From positions 1-64,000 of the forward strand of contig JBOEGJ010000009.1 of assembly GCA_050633365.1 (NCBI GenBank): a stretch of DNA of 64,000 nt, read 5' to 3'. A program made the translations under genes and the position numbers. Shown here in pieces: positions 26,203 through 34,708 of the stretch. The DNA comes from Pseudomaricurvus sp050633365. Its GTDB lineage: Bacteria; Pseudomonadota; Gammaproteobacteria; Pseudomonadales; Cellvibrionaceae. The notes beneath the pieces are model-generated. The model did not search any database. It was not told the origin of the DNA and saw nothing but the letters and a program-made list of their open reading frames with translations. Positions within the stretch are counted from its first letter, which is position 1, and each line of letters opens with the position of its first letter.

Positions 26203-27108
26203 ATGCGTTATTCATTGCGACAGCTTGAGGTGTTCTTGGCGGCAGCTCATTTTGAAAATATCACCCGAGCAGCAGAGAGCTTGTCCATGTCGCAGTCGGC
26301 GGCGAGCAGCTCTCTGCGCGATATCGAACAGCAGTTCGATATTCAGCTATTTGATCGCGTCGGCAAGCGCTTGCAGCTCAATGAGCTGGGAAGAGTCCTC
26401 AGGCCTAAGGCGGAGGCTCTCTTGGCTCAGGCGCAATCGTTTGAGCGAGATATGTCACAGCATCAGGATTTGGGATTGTTGAAGGTTGGCGCCACTTTGA
26501 CGATTGGCAATTACCTTGCGGTTGAAATGATGGCCAGCTTCATGGCTGACAATGACGGCGCAGATGTGAATCTAATGGTCGCAAACACAGAGACCATAGC
26601 GCGAATGGTTGAAAACTATGAGCTCGATGTGGGTTTGATCGAGGGGGAGTTGCAGCACTCGGAGTTGGAGGTGATTCCCTGGCGTGAGGATGATCTCGTG
26701 GTATTTTGCGCCCCAGATCACCCTTGGGCGGATAAAGGGATTCTCACAGATGATGATCTACTTGAGGCCAAGTGGGTGGTACGTGAATCTGGATCGGGTA
26801 CTCGCCAAGCCTTTGATCGAGCCATGCACGGCTTGTTGGGGGATATTCATTTGCGCCATGAACTGCAGCATACCGAAGCCATCAAGCGAGCGGTTGAGGC
26901 CGGTTTGGGGATTGGATGCTTATCAGAGATCGCTCTGCGAGACGCTTTCAAGAGAGGCAGCTTGAGGCCCTTGAGAGTGCCTCATCGAGATTGGCATCGA
27001 CGCTTTTACATTATATTGCACAAACAAAAATATCGGGGGCCGGGAATTGATCATTGGCTGGAGCTTTGTAAGGCGTTTAATGCGACTCAGGACTATAATG
27101 ATTGTTGA
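26203..27108 (+). CDS. finR: LysR-type regulator, FinR-like
   Basis: LysR-family activator of 301 residues. The N-terminal winged helix-turn-helix reads LRQLEVFLAAAHFENITRAA and SQSAASSSLRDIEQQ (residues about 5-48); the rest is a periplasmic-binding-protein-like effector domain. In Pseudomonas, FinR sits divergent from fpr and activates it under superoxide and sulphur-limiting conditions; the same arrangement and the LELCKAFN C-terminus support the call here. No effector can be read from the sequence. The inverted repeat in the shared intergenic region is a candidate binding site. Confidence 0.85.
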   Translation: MRYSLRQLEVFLAAAHFENITRAAESLSMSQSAASSSLRDIEQQFDIQLFDRVGKRLQLNELGRVLRPKAEALLAQAQSFERDMSQHQDLGLLKVGATLTIGNYLAVEMMASFMADNDGADVNLMVANTETIARMVENYELDVGLIEGELQHSELEVIPWREDDLVVFCAPDHPWADKGILTDDDLLEAKWVVRESGSGTRQAFDRAMHGLLGDIHLRHELQHTEAIKRAVEAGLGIGCLSEIALRDAFKRGSLRPLRVPHRDWHRRFYIILHKQKYRGPGIDHWLELCKAFNATQDYNDC

Positions 27109-27157
27109 GTAAGTCGCTCGCGCTATATACTCATTCAAAAACTGTGGAAACAAGTCG

Positions 27158-28018
27158 TTGAATTTCATCGTAATTCTAAGAGTTATCTTATGCGCGTTGC
27201 TATTGGCGACGTCTGCGGGTGCTCTATCGGCTGTCGTTCTGATTCCGCCTGATGTCCTCAATGATTACAAGAGCTTAGTGGGAGAGCGGGCGCCCGCGAG
27301 TCTGCGAGATTTTCGCGGTAACAGTTCCAGAAGGGAGGTTGTCGAGGTCATTTTATTGCTTCAGGCCTTGGATGCTGGTGATTATTCTCACGATATTCGA
27401 CTCAGAACCAGTCCGAGTGAAGCTCAATCAATGCGTCTGCTCGCTGCCGGCCAGGCGAACTTATTGGGAACCACATCTTGGAAGCAATCGCTCGATAAGT
27501 TTGAGTCAAGAATTCGGCCGAGTTTTACCGTGATTCGATCCGGTGAATATCAATTTGGACTCTACGGTTGTCGAGGTCAACAGCTTGGCGCCACACCCGA
27601 TTTGTCTGAAATTAGCGTCGTCGCAAATAAGGAGAAATCCATTGTCTGGTCTGCGTTACAGCAGGCTGGTTTTAAGTCTCTCGACTATTTCGAGACCTCT
27701 GAGGCCCGCGCAAGGATGGTGTGCCTGGCGAGGGTTCAAGCCACGGTGTCCGAATTTCCGTCGTCGTCAAATCTGGATATTCGTCGAGGCGGATTTACTC
27801 TGGCGCCTTTCGATGGGGTTAAGCTCGTCGTTGATGCGAGTCGGCACTATGCCATTAGCACCAGTGCTGCTAGCAGTGAGGCGGTGACTTTGGCGGTGAA
27901 TCGAGGGTTAAAGATTATCCGCCGAAACGGCGCTGTAAGGCGTGCGCTTTTACAGTCAGGCTTACATCATCCGAAGGCTAAAAACTGGCGTAAGGTTGTC
28001 ATCAGCCCAACGCAGTAG
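27158..28018 (+). CDS. Secreted substrate-binding-like protein
   Basis: A 286-residue protein with a signal peptide (about 1-25, cleavage near ALSA-VV) and a body resembling periplasmic solute-binding proteins of the amino-acid type 3 fold: AAGQANLLGTTSWKQSL and GVKLVVDASRHYAIS resemble lobes of that fold. It carries no lipobox. The start is TTG at 27158, needed to supply the signal peptide; there is no good later start. No transporter permease or kinase lies nearby, so it may be an orphan sensor or binding protein. It lies 49 bases after the LysR gene. Function unknown. Confidence 0.65.
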   Translation: MNFIVILRVILCALLLATSAGALSAVVLIPPDVLNDYKSLVGERAPASLRDFRGNSSRREVVEVILLLQALDAGDYSHDIRLRTSPSEAQSMRLLAAGQANLLGTTSWKQSLDKFESRIRPSFTVIRSGEYQFGLYGCRGQQLGATPDLSEISVVANKEKSIVWSALQQAGFKSLDYFETSEARARMVCLARVQATVSEFPSSSNLDIRRGGFTLAPFDGVKLVVDASRHYAISTSAASSEAVTLAVNRGLKIIRRNGAVRRALLQSGLHHPKAKNWRKVVISPTQ

Positions 28019-28048
28019 GGAGTTGAGCGCGATGACATCTTATTGGGT

Positions 28049-28753
28049 TTAGGCTAAGTCGATCTTTCTTTGGTCGTAGAATTCAATCAGGCCGTCAATC
28101 GCCGTTTGTTCGTAGGGCTTCAAGCCGCTCAAAACCATGCGTTTTTCGCCGCTGCCAAATACTCTTTCACCGTCTTTGAATTCAAATTGCAGTGCGACGT
28201 TACCTCGCTTGCCATTAACCTCAAATGAAGAGCCGCAAAGCTCAACTGTGGGGGTTTGGAAGTCTAGGGAGTCAACATCAAGGCTCATGGATTCGTAGAT
28301 GACCAGCGGTCGAGCGGGATTCACCATAACGTTTTTGTCTTTCCATAGGGGCACAAGCACATGGGGGAAGGTTTTTCCCGAAAACGCTACATACTGCTCC
28401 GCGAGTTTCATGTTTCGCTCTAGGTCTTGGCTGCGCTCGCCACTGGCATCTACGGCGAGAAAGGTCTTGCCATTGGTGTCTTGTATTTCTTGACCATTTG
28501 TCTCTGTGGCGGCGAAATGCAATTCGATACCATCGGTTACCATATCGGCAAAGCGAATGTGCATCTTTTGTTGTAGCCCCAATTGCGACAGCGCAACCGT
28601 GAACAATAGGTCTCCAGGCACACAAAAGCGTTTCGCGTCTATGTCGTGAATGGGATTGAAATCATCGGCAATGTTCTTTGCGAATCGACTGGCTTGCTCA
28701 CGGCTAAATTGAAAGGTGTTCTCTTGGGTGGAAACGTACTGCGATAACTGCAT
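28049..28753 (-). CDS. DUF3581 family protein
   Basis: A 234-residue protein that I recognise as the DUF3581 family of gammaproteobacteria by FSREQASRFAKNIADDFNP, IHDIDAKRFCVPGDLLF and GEKRMVLSGLKPYEQ. The pattern DFNPIHD...R.CVPGDL resembles the MaoC-like hotdog hydratases, so an acyl-binding hotdog fold is likely, but no catalytic function is established that I know of. No signal peptide. It is convergent with the secreted protein gene, 30 bases apart, and is otherwise alone. Confidence 0.8.
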   Translation of the reverse strand: MQLSQYVSTQENTFQFSREQASRFAKNIADDFNPIHDIDAKRFCVPGDLLFTVALSQLGLQQKMHIRFADMVTDGIELHFAATETNGQEIQDTNGKTFLAVDASGERSQDLERNMKLAEQYVAFSGKTFPHVLVPLWKDKNVMVNPARPLVIYESMSLDVDSLDFQTPTVELCGSSFEVNGKRGNVALQFEFKDGERVFGSGEKRMVLSGLKPYEQTAIDGLIEFYDQRKIDLA

Positions 28754-29028
28754 GGTATCTTCTAGCGGTCTCTTTAGGTTAGGGCTGGAGGTGTTGGCGG
28801 GTCAGTGTTCGAACCTTGTGTTTCGACCATGGCTAAATGCCTGTCGAGCCCTGACAGGCCAACAAAGCGCGAAATTTTAACAGGTCTGGCGTGAAAACTA
28901 AATTCTGCCCGAATTTTGCGCTTCATGGCCTTTGGCTGATCGAGGAATAGTGATACCTTAGCGCCCTTATTCGAGAGGGCAGTTCTTGCCTGATGCCTTA
29001 CTGAGAGTTTTATGAGCGATAGAGATTC

Positions 29029-29418
29029 ATGAACGATATAGAAATTTACATTCGAGAGCCCGTCCTCAAGCGCGTGCTTGGCTGGATCAAGAGTAGGCTC
29101 GGTCCACTGGAAGAGCTGCCGGTTGATAAATCCCAGCAAGATGTACGAATGTTCCTTGCCGTAGAGCATGAGCCTGTTATCCCGGTGATGATTCAATCCG
29201 CCGTTGAAGGTGGCCCTTATGTGGGGGTTTGGTTTGATAGCCCCGAGACACCTTGGGCAAGCGATGTAGACTGTGCAAGGGAGGCCTTTGAAGCGTTTGG
29301 TTTGCCGGTTCAGTGTGACCCGGGTCCAGGGCATGACGATCAAGACGACTTCTTCCGGATCGATGCCAAAGGCGAGAGCCTTGTTCATCTAAAGGACGGA
29401 TTACTCGGGAATCGTTAG
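29029..29418 (+). CDS. Hypothetical protein, 129 residues
   Basis: I do not recognise this protein. It begins MNDIEIYIREPVLKRVLGWI, has an amphipathic first helix, then a mixed beta-rich middle with VPVMIQSAVEGGPYVGVWF and an acidic end (GPGHDDQDDFF). No signal peptide or membrane segment. A second small gene follows 97 bases later on the same strand. The fairly even amino-acid use and good start context suggest a real gene. Confidence 0.6.
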   Translation: MNDIEIYIREPVLKRVLGWIKSRLGPLEELPVDKSQQDVRMFLAVEHEPVIPVMIQSAVEGGPYVGVWFDSPETPWASDVDCAREAFEAFGLPVQCDPGPGHDDQDDFFRIDAKGESLVHLKDGLLGNR

Positions 29419-29515
29419 TTATCACTCTGACTCAAATGCTCTGTGTGCTAAGTATGCAGATATTGATTGTTGAGCGACCTGTTGAGTTTAAGCGTTAGGT
29501 TTTAGGAAGTATGCC

Positions 29516-29917
29516 ATGCAAGAAATGATTGAAGAGTTACATGAGGTCGCTGAGCAGGTGCCGGTGCCATTGGAGTTGCCAGAGCACGATCAGGTGGTGG
29601 ATGCCCAGGAGCAAATTTTGATGCCTTTACCAGCGGACTTCCGTGAGTTTCTAATGGAGGCAACCGATGTGGTATTTGGCACGCTTGAGCCGGTGACTGT
29701 TGCCGATCCGTCGTCACATACTTATTTGCCTGAAGTGACTTCAACGGCTTGGTCTGTGGGAATGCCGAGAGAAATGATCGCGCTCTGCGAGAGTCGTGAC
29801 GGTTATTATTGCGTGGCGCAAGACGGCGAAATAAAGCTGTGGCGCGACGGCGATTACGATGCCGAAACCTGGGAAAATATCTGGTACTGGGTGAGAGATG
29901 TTTGGTTAGAAAGTTAA
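29516..29917 (+). CDS. SMI1/KNR4 (SUKH)-like protein
   Basis: A 133-residue acidic protein resembling the SUKH / SMI1-KNR4 superfamily: LPADFREFLMEATDVVFG (about 39-56) is the signature turn and helix of that fold, and GYYCVAQDGEIKLWRDGDY with a final WENIWYWVRDVW follow the strand-then-helix end. Members include immunity proteins against secreted toxins, but many chromosomal ones have other roles, and no toxin gene is beside it. Soluble. It is followed by a bidirectional terminator shared with fadH. Confidence 0.75.
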   Translation: MQEMIEELHEVAEQVPVPLELPEHDQVVDAQEQILMPLPADFREFLMEATDVVFGTLEPVTVADPSSHTYLPEVTSTAWSVGMPREMIALCESRDGYYCVAQDGEIKLWRDGDYDAETWENIWYWVRDVWLES

Positions 29918-29964
29918 TCGGCCCAGCGTTCGAGAGGTTCGTTGCTGGTAAATATCGAAACAAT

Positions 29965-29991
29965 AAAAAAGGCAGCTAAGCTGCCTTTTTT
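29965..29991. terminator. Bidirectional rho-independent terminator
   Basis: AAAAAAGGCAGC and GCTGCCTTTTTT form a 12-bp symmetrical stem around TAA. It lies between the SUKH-like gene and the convergent fadH stop, and can end transcription from both sides. Confidence 0.9.
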
Positions 29992-30009
29992 ATTGGAGCA
30001 GAGATTAGA

Positions 30010-32034
30010 TTAAATCTCTGCAGCCAAACGAGTACCTTGATCGATGGCGCGTTTCGCATCGAGTTCAGAAGCCAAATCTGCGCCGCCGATTAGGTGATAG
30101 GGCTTGTCCAGACCCTCAACCAAATCGCGCTTAGATTCCTGTCCGGCACAAAGGATGATGTTGTCGACATCCAGAACACGGGTGTCATCGCCTACTCGAA
30201 TGTGCAAACCTTCATCATCGATTTTGAGGTATTCGCAACCCGGCATCATCTTGACACCTTTGTTGATAAGACCCGTGCGATGAATCCAGCCGGTGGTTTT
30301 ACCAAGACCGCCACCCACTTTGGATTCTTTACGCTGAAGTAAGAACACTTCGCGAGGAGACTCTGGAATTTGTGCGGTCACGCCTTCAATTCCGCCGCGG
30401 GCTTGGAGAGTCATATCAACACCCCATTCTTTCATGAACGCTTCGATATTTTGGCTGGTGGCTTCACCTTCATGACTCAAGTACTCTGAGACATCAAAAC
30501 CAATGCCGCCGGCGCCAATGACGGCGACTTTTTTACCTACCGGCTTTTTGTGTTTCAGAACGTCAAGGTATCCCAGAACTTTTTCGCTTTCGATGCCCGG
30601 AATCGGCGGCACCCGAGGGTCGATACCCGTTGCCAAAACAACTTCATCGTAATCGCCAGCGTTTAATTGATCCACAGTGACCTTGGTGTTGAGCTGAAGA
30701 TTAACGCCGGTTTGTTCGATGCGGCGGCCAAAGTAGCGAATAGTTTCATAAAACTCTTCTTTACCAGGAACTTGCTTAGCGACGTTAAACTGGCCGCCAA
30801 TTTCGTCAGCGGCATCAAACAAAGTCACTTCATGGCCGCGCTCAGCTGCTGAGGTAGCAAAGGCGAGACCGGCAGGGCCCGCACCAATGACTGCGAGTTT
30901 CTTAACCGCAGTTGTTGGCAAAAGGTTGAGCTCGGTTTCGAAGCAGGCACGTGGATTGACCAAGCAGCTGGTCATCTTCCCGCTGAACACGTGATCCAAG
31001 CAGGCTTGGTTACAACCGATACAGGTGTTGATGTCGAGGCTGCGGTTTTCTTCGGCTTTTTGCATGAAGAAAGAATCGGCTAGAAATGGGCGCGCCATAG
31101 AAATCATGTCAGCGTGACCGGCTTCCAAAACCTCTTCGGCTTTTTCTGGAGTGTTGATGCGATTGGAAGTGACGACAGGAATATCGAATTCGTCGCGGAA
31201 CTTTTCAGTAACCCAAGTGAATGCAGCGCGAGGTACTTTAGTGGCGATGGTGGGGATTCTAGCTTCGTGCCAGCCAATACCGGTGTTGATGATAGTAGCT
31301 CCGGCTTTTTCGATAGCTTTACCGAGAGTCACGATTTCATCGTAAGAGCTTCCGCCGTCAACCAGATCGAGCATCGACAAACGGTAGATGATGATGAAGT
31401 TCTCACCCACGGCTTCACGAACGCGACGAACCACTTCTACCGGCAGGCGCATGCGGTTTTCGTAGCTGCCACCCCAGTCATCGTCTCGCTTGTTGGTCCG
31501 AGCTGCGAGAAACTGATTTAAAAAGTAGCCTTCAGAGCCCATGATCTCGACGCCATCGTAACCGCTTTTTTGCGCCAGTGAGGAGGTGCGAACAAAATCT
31601 TCGATCTGCTGTTCGATTTCTTCTTCGGTGGCCGCTTTCGGTTTGAACGGATTGATGGGCGCTTGTACGGAAGAGGGGGCGATGGGGTTTTCGTTAAACG
31701 CATAGCGACCGGTATGCAAAATTTGCATGCAGATTTTGCCGTCGGCTTCATGAACCGCCTTGGTGATCAAACGGTGATCTTCGCAGTCTTCTTCGGTCCA
31801 CAACATTTTGGTGTGTTCGTGGGTAGCGGCGCGTTTGTTAGGGCCAAAACCACCGGTCACAATAAGGCCAACACCACCGCGAGCACGCTCAGCAAAAAAT
31901 TCCGCCATGCGTTCGTGGCCGTTGGGTGCTTCTTCAAGCCCTGTGTGCATTGAGCCCATTAGAACTCGGTTTTTCAGTGTGGTAAAACCCAGGTCCAGCG
32001 GCTCAAACAATTTTGGAAATGGATGTGTACTCAT
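30010..32034 (-). CDS. fadH: NADPH-dependent 2,4-dienoyl-CoA reductase
   Basis: Multi-domain flavoprotein of 674 residues that reduces 2,4-dienoyl-CoA during oxidation of unsaturated acyl chains. An N-terminal FMN TIM barrel (1-340; start KLFEPLDLGFTTLKNRV) is followed by the 4Fe-4S site CIGCNQACLDHVF with a further Cys in MTSCLVNP, then an FAD/NADP domain with AVIGAGPAGLAFATSAAERG. Size matches E. coli FadH (672). It is the distal gene of a minus-strand unit with an NTF2-like protein and a dienoyl-CoA isomerase, whose substrates lie directly upstream in the same pathway. Confidence 0.95.
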   Translation of the reverse strand: MSTHPFPKLFEPLDLGFTTLKNRVLMGSMHTGLEEAPNGHERMAEFFAERARGGVGLIVTGGFGPNKRAATHEHTKMLWTEEDCEDHRLITKAVHEADGKICMQILHTGRYAFNENPIAPSSVQAPINPFKPKAATEEEIEQQIEDFVRTSSLAQKSGYDGVEIMGSEGYFLNQFLAARTNKRDDDWGGSYENRMRLPVEVVRRVREAVGENFIIIYRLSMLDLVDGGSSYDEIVTLGKAIEKAGATIINTGIGWHEARIPTIATKVPRAAFTWVTEKFRDEFDIPVVTSNRINTPEKAEEVLEAGHADMISMARPFLADSFFMQKAEENRSLDINTCIGCNQACLDHVFSGKMTSCLVNPRACFETELNLLPTTAVKKLAVIGAGPAGLAFATSAAERGHEVTLFDAADEIGGQFNVAKQVPGKEEFYETIRYFGRRIEQTGVNLQLNTKVTVDQLNAGDYDEVVLATGIDPRVPPIPGIESEKVLGYLDVLKHKKPVGKKVAVIGAGGIGFDVSEYLSHEGEATSQNIEAFMKEWGVDMTLQARGGIEGVTAQIPESPREVFLLQRKESKVGGGLGKTTGWIHRTGLINKGVKMMPGCEYLKIDDEGLHIRVGDDTRVLDVDNIILCAGQESKRDLVEGLDKPYHLIGGADLASELDAKRAIDQGTRLAAEI

Positions 32035-32112
32035 GTGTTACTCCAATCTATACGAGGCTAATCGTTTTTGGTGAATGGCTTTCTGCTCTCTGGCAGTAAT
32101 ACCAAAAAATTG

Positions 32113-32508
32113 TTACGCAGGAATAAAACCGGCGTCTTTAAGATGTTGTGTCATCTTTTCGAACATCAGTTGCAGGCCGTTAATTGGACGCATCATGACT
32201 TCAAAGTGGACGATCTTGCCTTCTTCGTTAAAGCGAATTAGGTCGATACCCTTGATTTTTTTGTCGCCTACCATTGCGGAAAACTCTAAAGCGAAGCTGC
32301 CGCCGTCGATCCATTCTCGGTGATACTCAAAATCTTCAAAAATACCGGAAACCATTTGGAGTATGTAGGCGGTAATGTCGCGCCCCTTCTTAGGTGCCCA
32401 AACGGTAGGAGAATGAAATTCCACATCTTCAGCAAGAAGGTCGTTGAGAAGATCAAAATCTTTTTCGAAAATAATCTTATGCCAAGTGTCGAGAGTCTGT
32501 TGATTCAT
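32113..32508 (-). CDS. NTF2-like (SnoaL-type) protein
   Basis: A 131-residue alpha+beta-barrel protein of the NTF2/SnoaL superfamily: WHKIIFEKDFDLLNDLLAED (about 9-28), VEFHSPTVW and the late GIDLIRFNEEGKIVHFEVMM segment are typical. Members act as small isomerases or as folding and binding modules; catalytic residues are not diagnostic here. It lies between the dienoyl-CoA isomerase (61 bases upstream) and fadH (78 bases downstream), so a part in unsaturated acyl-CoA handling is inferred from context. Confidence 0.8.
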   Translation of the reverse strand: MNQQTLDTWHKIIFEKDFDLLNDLLAEDVEFHSPTVWAPKKGRDITAYILQMVSGIFEDFEYHREWIDGGSFALEFSAMVGDKKIKGIDLIRFNEEGKIVHFEVMMRPINGLQLMFEKMTQHLKDAGFIPA

Positions 32509-32569
32509 GGTCGCGCCTTAATCATAGTATTTTTTATAGGTTCAGGGTGTTGTGTGAGCCTAGGTCAAA

Positions 32570-33412
32570 TTATTTGAACATTGGATTGATTGGGCAGAGC
32601 TCTTCAAACTGCGGCTCGCGTTTTTCCATTTTGGCGGCGAAGGTTTCCATCATGTCGACCTGCGGCTGGTACATGCCACTTTGCCATAGCGACATCGCAT
32701 TAAGGCTGTCAGACATGGAGTGATCACGAGTGTAATTGATCATTTCTTTCGCGCCGGTAACCGCCAGAGGAGAGCGCGCGGCAATTTGTCCTGCGATTTC
32801 CATGACGCCATCTAGCATGGCTTGCTGATCGGCATAGACCTTATTTACTAGGCCGAATTCTTTCGCTTCTTCTGCATACATACGGCGACCGGTGTAGGCC
32901 AGTTCACGCATCAATCCCTGAGGAATCAGGTGGGGTAGGCGCTGCATGGTACCTAGATCGGCGGTCATACCGAGTTTAGTTTCTTCAATGCTAAAAAAGG
33001 CGTCTTCGGTGCAGTAACGACTGTCGCAGGCACTAACCATATCGACGGCGCCGCCGATACAGCCGCCTTGTACGGCCGCAAGCACAGGCATTCTGGCGTT
33101 CTCAAGACGATTAAAAACATCTTGTAATTGCAAAACGCTGTTTCGAAGATCCAGGTGGCGGCGACCAGGTTCCACGTCGTTCTTGATGCTGCTGCCATCG
33201 GTAAAGACTGAGAGATCCATGCCGGCACAAAAGTGTTTGCCAGTTGATGAAAGAACGATCACTCGTGCCGAGGCGGCATCGCTGATGTCTTGCACGACGG
33301 CCGGAAGTTCCTTCCAGAAGTCGATATTCATCGAATTGTACGCGTCCGGGCGACTTAGCTGGATGTGAGCAATTTTGTCGGTGGTTTCTACGGTCAAAGC
33401 GTTATAGCTCAT
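32570..33412 (-). CDS. Delta(3,5)-delta(2,4)-dienoyl-CoA isomerase (crotonase superfamily)
   Basis: Crotonase-fold enzyme of 280 residues. The oxyanion region reads HFCAGMDL and QGGCIGGAVD. Compared with rat ECH1, the three acidic residues that define the dienoyl isomerase are kept at the same spacing: Asp124 (GGAVD), Glu144 (IEETKLG) and Asp152 (TADLGT). That favours shifting 3,5-dienoyl-CoA to 2,4-dienoyl-CoA, which is then reduced by FadH two genes downstream. It is divergent from a TetR regulator, with two palindromes between them. Annotation as a plain enoyl-CoA hydratase would be less specific. Confidence 0.87.
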   Translation of the reverse strand: MSYNALTVETTDKIAHIQLSRPDAYNSMNIDFWKELPAVVQDISDAASARVIVLSSTGKHFCAGMDLSVFTDGSSIKNDVEPGRRHLDLRNSVLQLQDVFNRLENARMPVLAAVQGGCIGGAVDMVSACDSRYCTEDAFFSIEETKLGMTADLGTMQRLPHLIPQGLMRELAYTGRRMYAEEAKEFGLVNKVYADQQAMLDGVMEIAGQIAARSPLAVTGAKEMINYTRDHSMSDSLNAMSLWQSGMYQPQVDMMETFAAKMEKREPQFEELCPINPMFK

Positions 33413-33492
33413 TCTCTCTAATCCTGTTGTGAGGCGTTTGTTGTATCCGGTTGGCAGCCCGGTCTCGAGCTAGTGTAGTTTTTGATTACAAC

Positions 33493-33505
33493 TAGACACT
33501 GTCAA
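33493..33505. promoter_or_regulatory. Predicted TetR operator 1
   Basis: TAGACACTGTCAA has the palindromic core GACA-C-TGTC (33495-33503). It lies between the divergent isomerase and TetR genes, 42 bases centre-to-centre from operator 2, that is four helical turns on the same face. Confidence 0.6.
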
Positions 33506-33534
33506 GTTTGTGGTGCATAACTTAACGATCTATT

Positions 33535-33547
33535 TTGACACTGTCAA
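33535..33547. promoter_or_regulatory. Predicted TetR operator 2
   Basis: TTGACACTGTCAA is a perfect palindrome (TTGACA-C-TGTCAA). It lies 24 bases before the TetR start, and one arm could double as a TTGACA -35 element, so binding would block transcription. Confidence 0.65.
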
Positions 33548-33570
33548 GATAACTGGGTAGATTGCGCCAC

Positions 33571-34239
33571 ATGAAAGACAAAATCGTAAAACTGGATACC
33601 GATTCCGCTAAAGAGTCTCGCGCTCGCTATCATCACGGTGATCTGCGCCAAGTGTTGATGGATGAGGCGGCCTTAATGATCAAAGAGGAGGGTGAAAAAG
33701 CTCTCTCCATGCGCAAGTTGGCGGCGCGAGTCGGGGTTTCCCGAACCGCTCCCTATCATCATTTCGCAGACAAGCAGACCTTGCTGTGTGCCATTGCACA
33801 AGAGGGGTTTCGTCGGTTTAACCTCATTGGCGAATCTCAGAAATTCGGTGATGACGGCTATTTGGCGTTGTCGACACAGCTCAATTTTGTCCGTAACTAC
33901 GTTAAATTTGCTAGAGAGAATGCCCAATACTACGACTTGATGTTTGGCGGCCATCTGTGGAAGTCACAACAATTGACCGATTCTCTCACCCGTGAGGCCC
34001 ACGCTTCCTTTCGTCGATACGTCGAAAAGCTGCGCGAGTGGCGCGAACAGGGAAGAATCCTATCGAGTGTTGATCCTCTGCGTTTTGCGCAGGTGAGCTG
34101 GAGCACCCTGCATGGTATGAGCCGATTACTGATTGATGGGATCTACATGGATGATGCTGCCATCGATCCTATTTGTGAAAACGCGGCCGAAATGTTCTGG
34201 TTGCAGTTAACTGGTAACAAGCCGTCCAATAAGGTTTAA
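33571..34239 (+). CDS. TetR-family regulator with WHG-type C-terminal domain
   Basis: TetR-type repressor of 222 residues. The helix-turn-helix is ALSMRKLAARVGVSRTAPYHHF (about 43-64), and VSWSTLHGMSRLLIDG near the C-terminus is the WHG-domain signature. I start at the ATG at 33571 rather than a TTG nine bases earlier. It is divergent from the dienoyl-CoA isomerase/NTF2/fadH unit; two matching palindromes in the gap suggest it controls that unit and itself. An acyl-CoA or fatty acid ligand is a reasonable inference. Confidence 0.88.
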   Translation: MKDKIVKLDTDSAKESRARYHHGDLRQVLMDEAALMIKEEGEKALSMRKLAARVGVSRTAPYHHFADKQTLLCAIAQEGFRRFNLIGESQKFGDDGYLALSTQLNFVRNYVKFARENAQYYDLMFGGHLWKSQQLTDSLTREAHASFRRYVEKLREWREQGRILSSVDPLRFAQVSWSTLHGMSRLLIDGIYMDDAAIDPICENAAEMFWLQLTGNKPSNKV

Positions 34240-34308
34240 GACTTGGCAGGCGCCTTGCATTGTTTGTAGATATTGAAATTCACGTCAAAACTTTGAAAAG
34301 GCTGGTTT

Positions 34309-34533
34309 ATGTCACCTGTTCCCCTTAGTTCTCTGCCGGTATCTAAGCTTCTCTCATCTCGGGTGGTTTCCAGGGCGCAGTGGTTGTCTGTTCAGCGTTG
34401 GCGAGCCTTAGTACTAAATCAGCAGCGCTTGCGCTGGGCTGAATGCGGCATGCGCATTGGCGCTCGTATGGACGCCGCGGGTTATTGCGAGCATGGTGAC
34501 TTCAGTCAAGGTCTCATCGCGGTTAGGCGTTAA
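34309..34533 (+). CDS. Small hypothetical protein, 74 residues
   Basis: Unrecognised basic protein rich in Arg and Trp (RAQWLSVQRWRALVLNQQRL), no signal peptide or membrane helix. A ribosome-like AAAAGGC precedes the ATG. It lies 70 bases after the TetR gene on the same strand. It may be a real small gene or a chance frame; the evidence is thin. Confidence 0.35.
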   Translation: MSPVPLSSLPVSKLLSSRVVSRAQWLSVQRWRALVLNQQRLRWAECGMRIGARMDAAGYCEHGDFSQGLIAVRR

Positions 34534-34708
34534 TCGGCATTACTTGGGCGGCGGTAATACTCTTTAGGAGTTGAGCACCGACTTTATTTTGTTGGGCGCT
34601 TGAATGGCTTCATATAGCGTCTTATACGTGGCTCATTGAGTTGTAGTAGCATGACCTTCGAATACTACGGCCGCTGTCTGTTTGCAGGGCTTGTGATTGA
34701 GAGCCCTG

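Noticed and set aside
28774..29388. A 204-residue minus-strand frame opposite the 129-residue gene
   Set aside because: Composition looks like a shadow of the plus-strand gene and no motif is seen.
29516..29917. SUKH-like protein as immunity to a toxin
   Set aside because: No toxin, Rhs or effector gene lies nearby; chromosomal SUKH proteins often have other roles.
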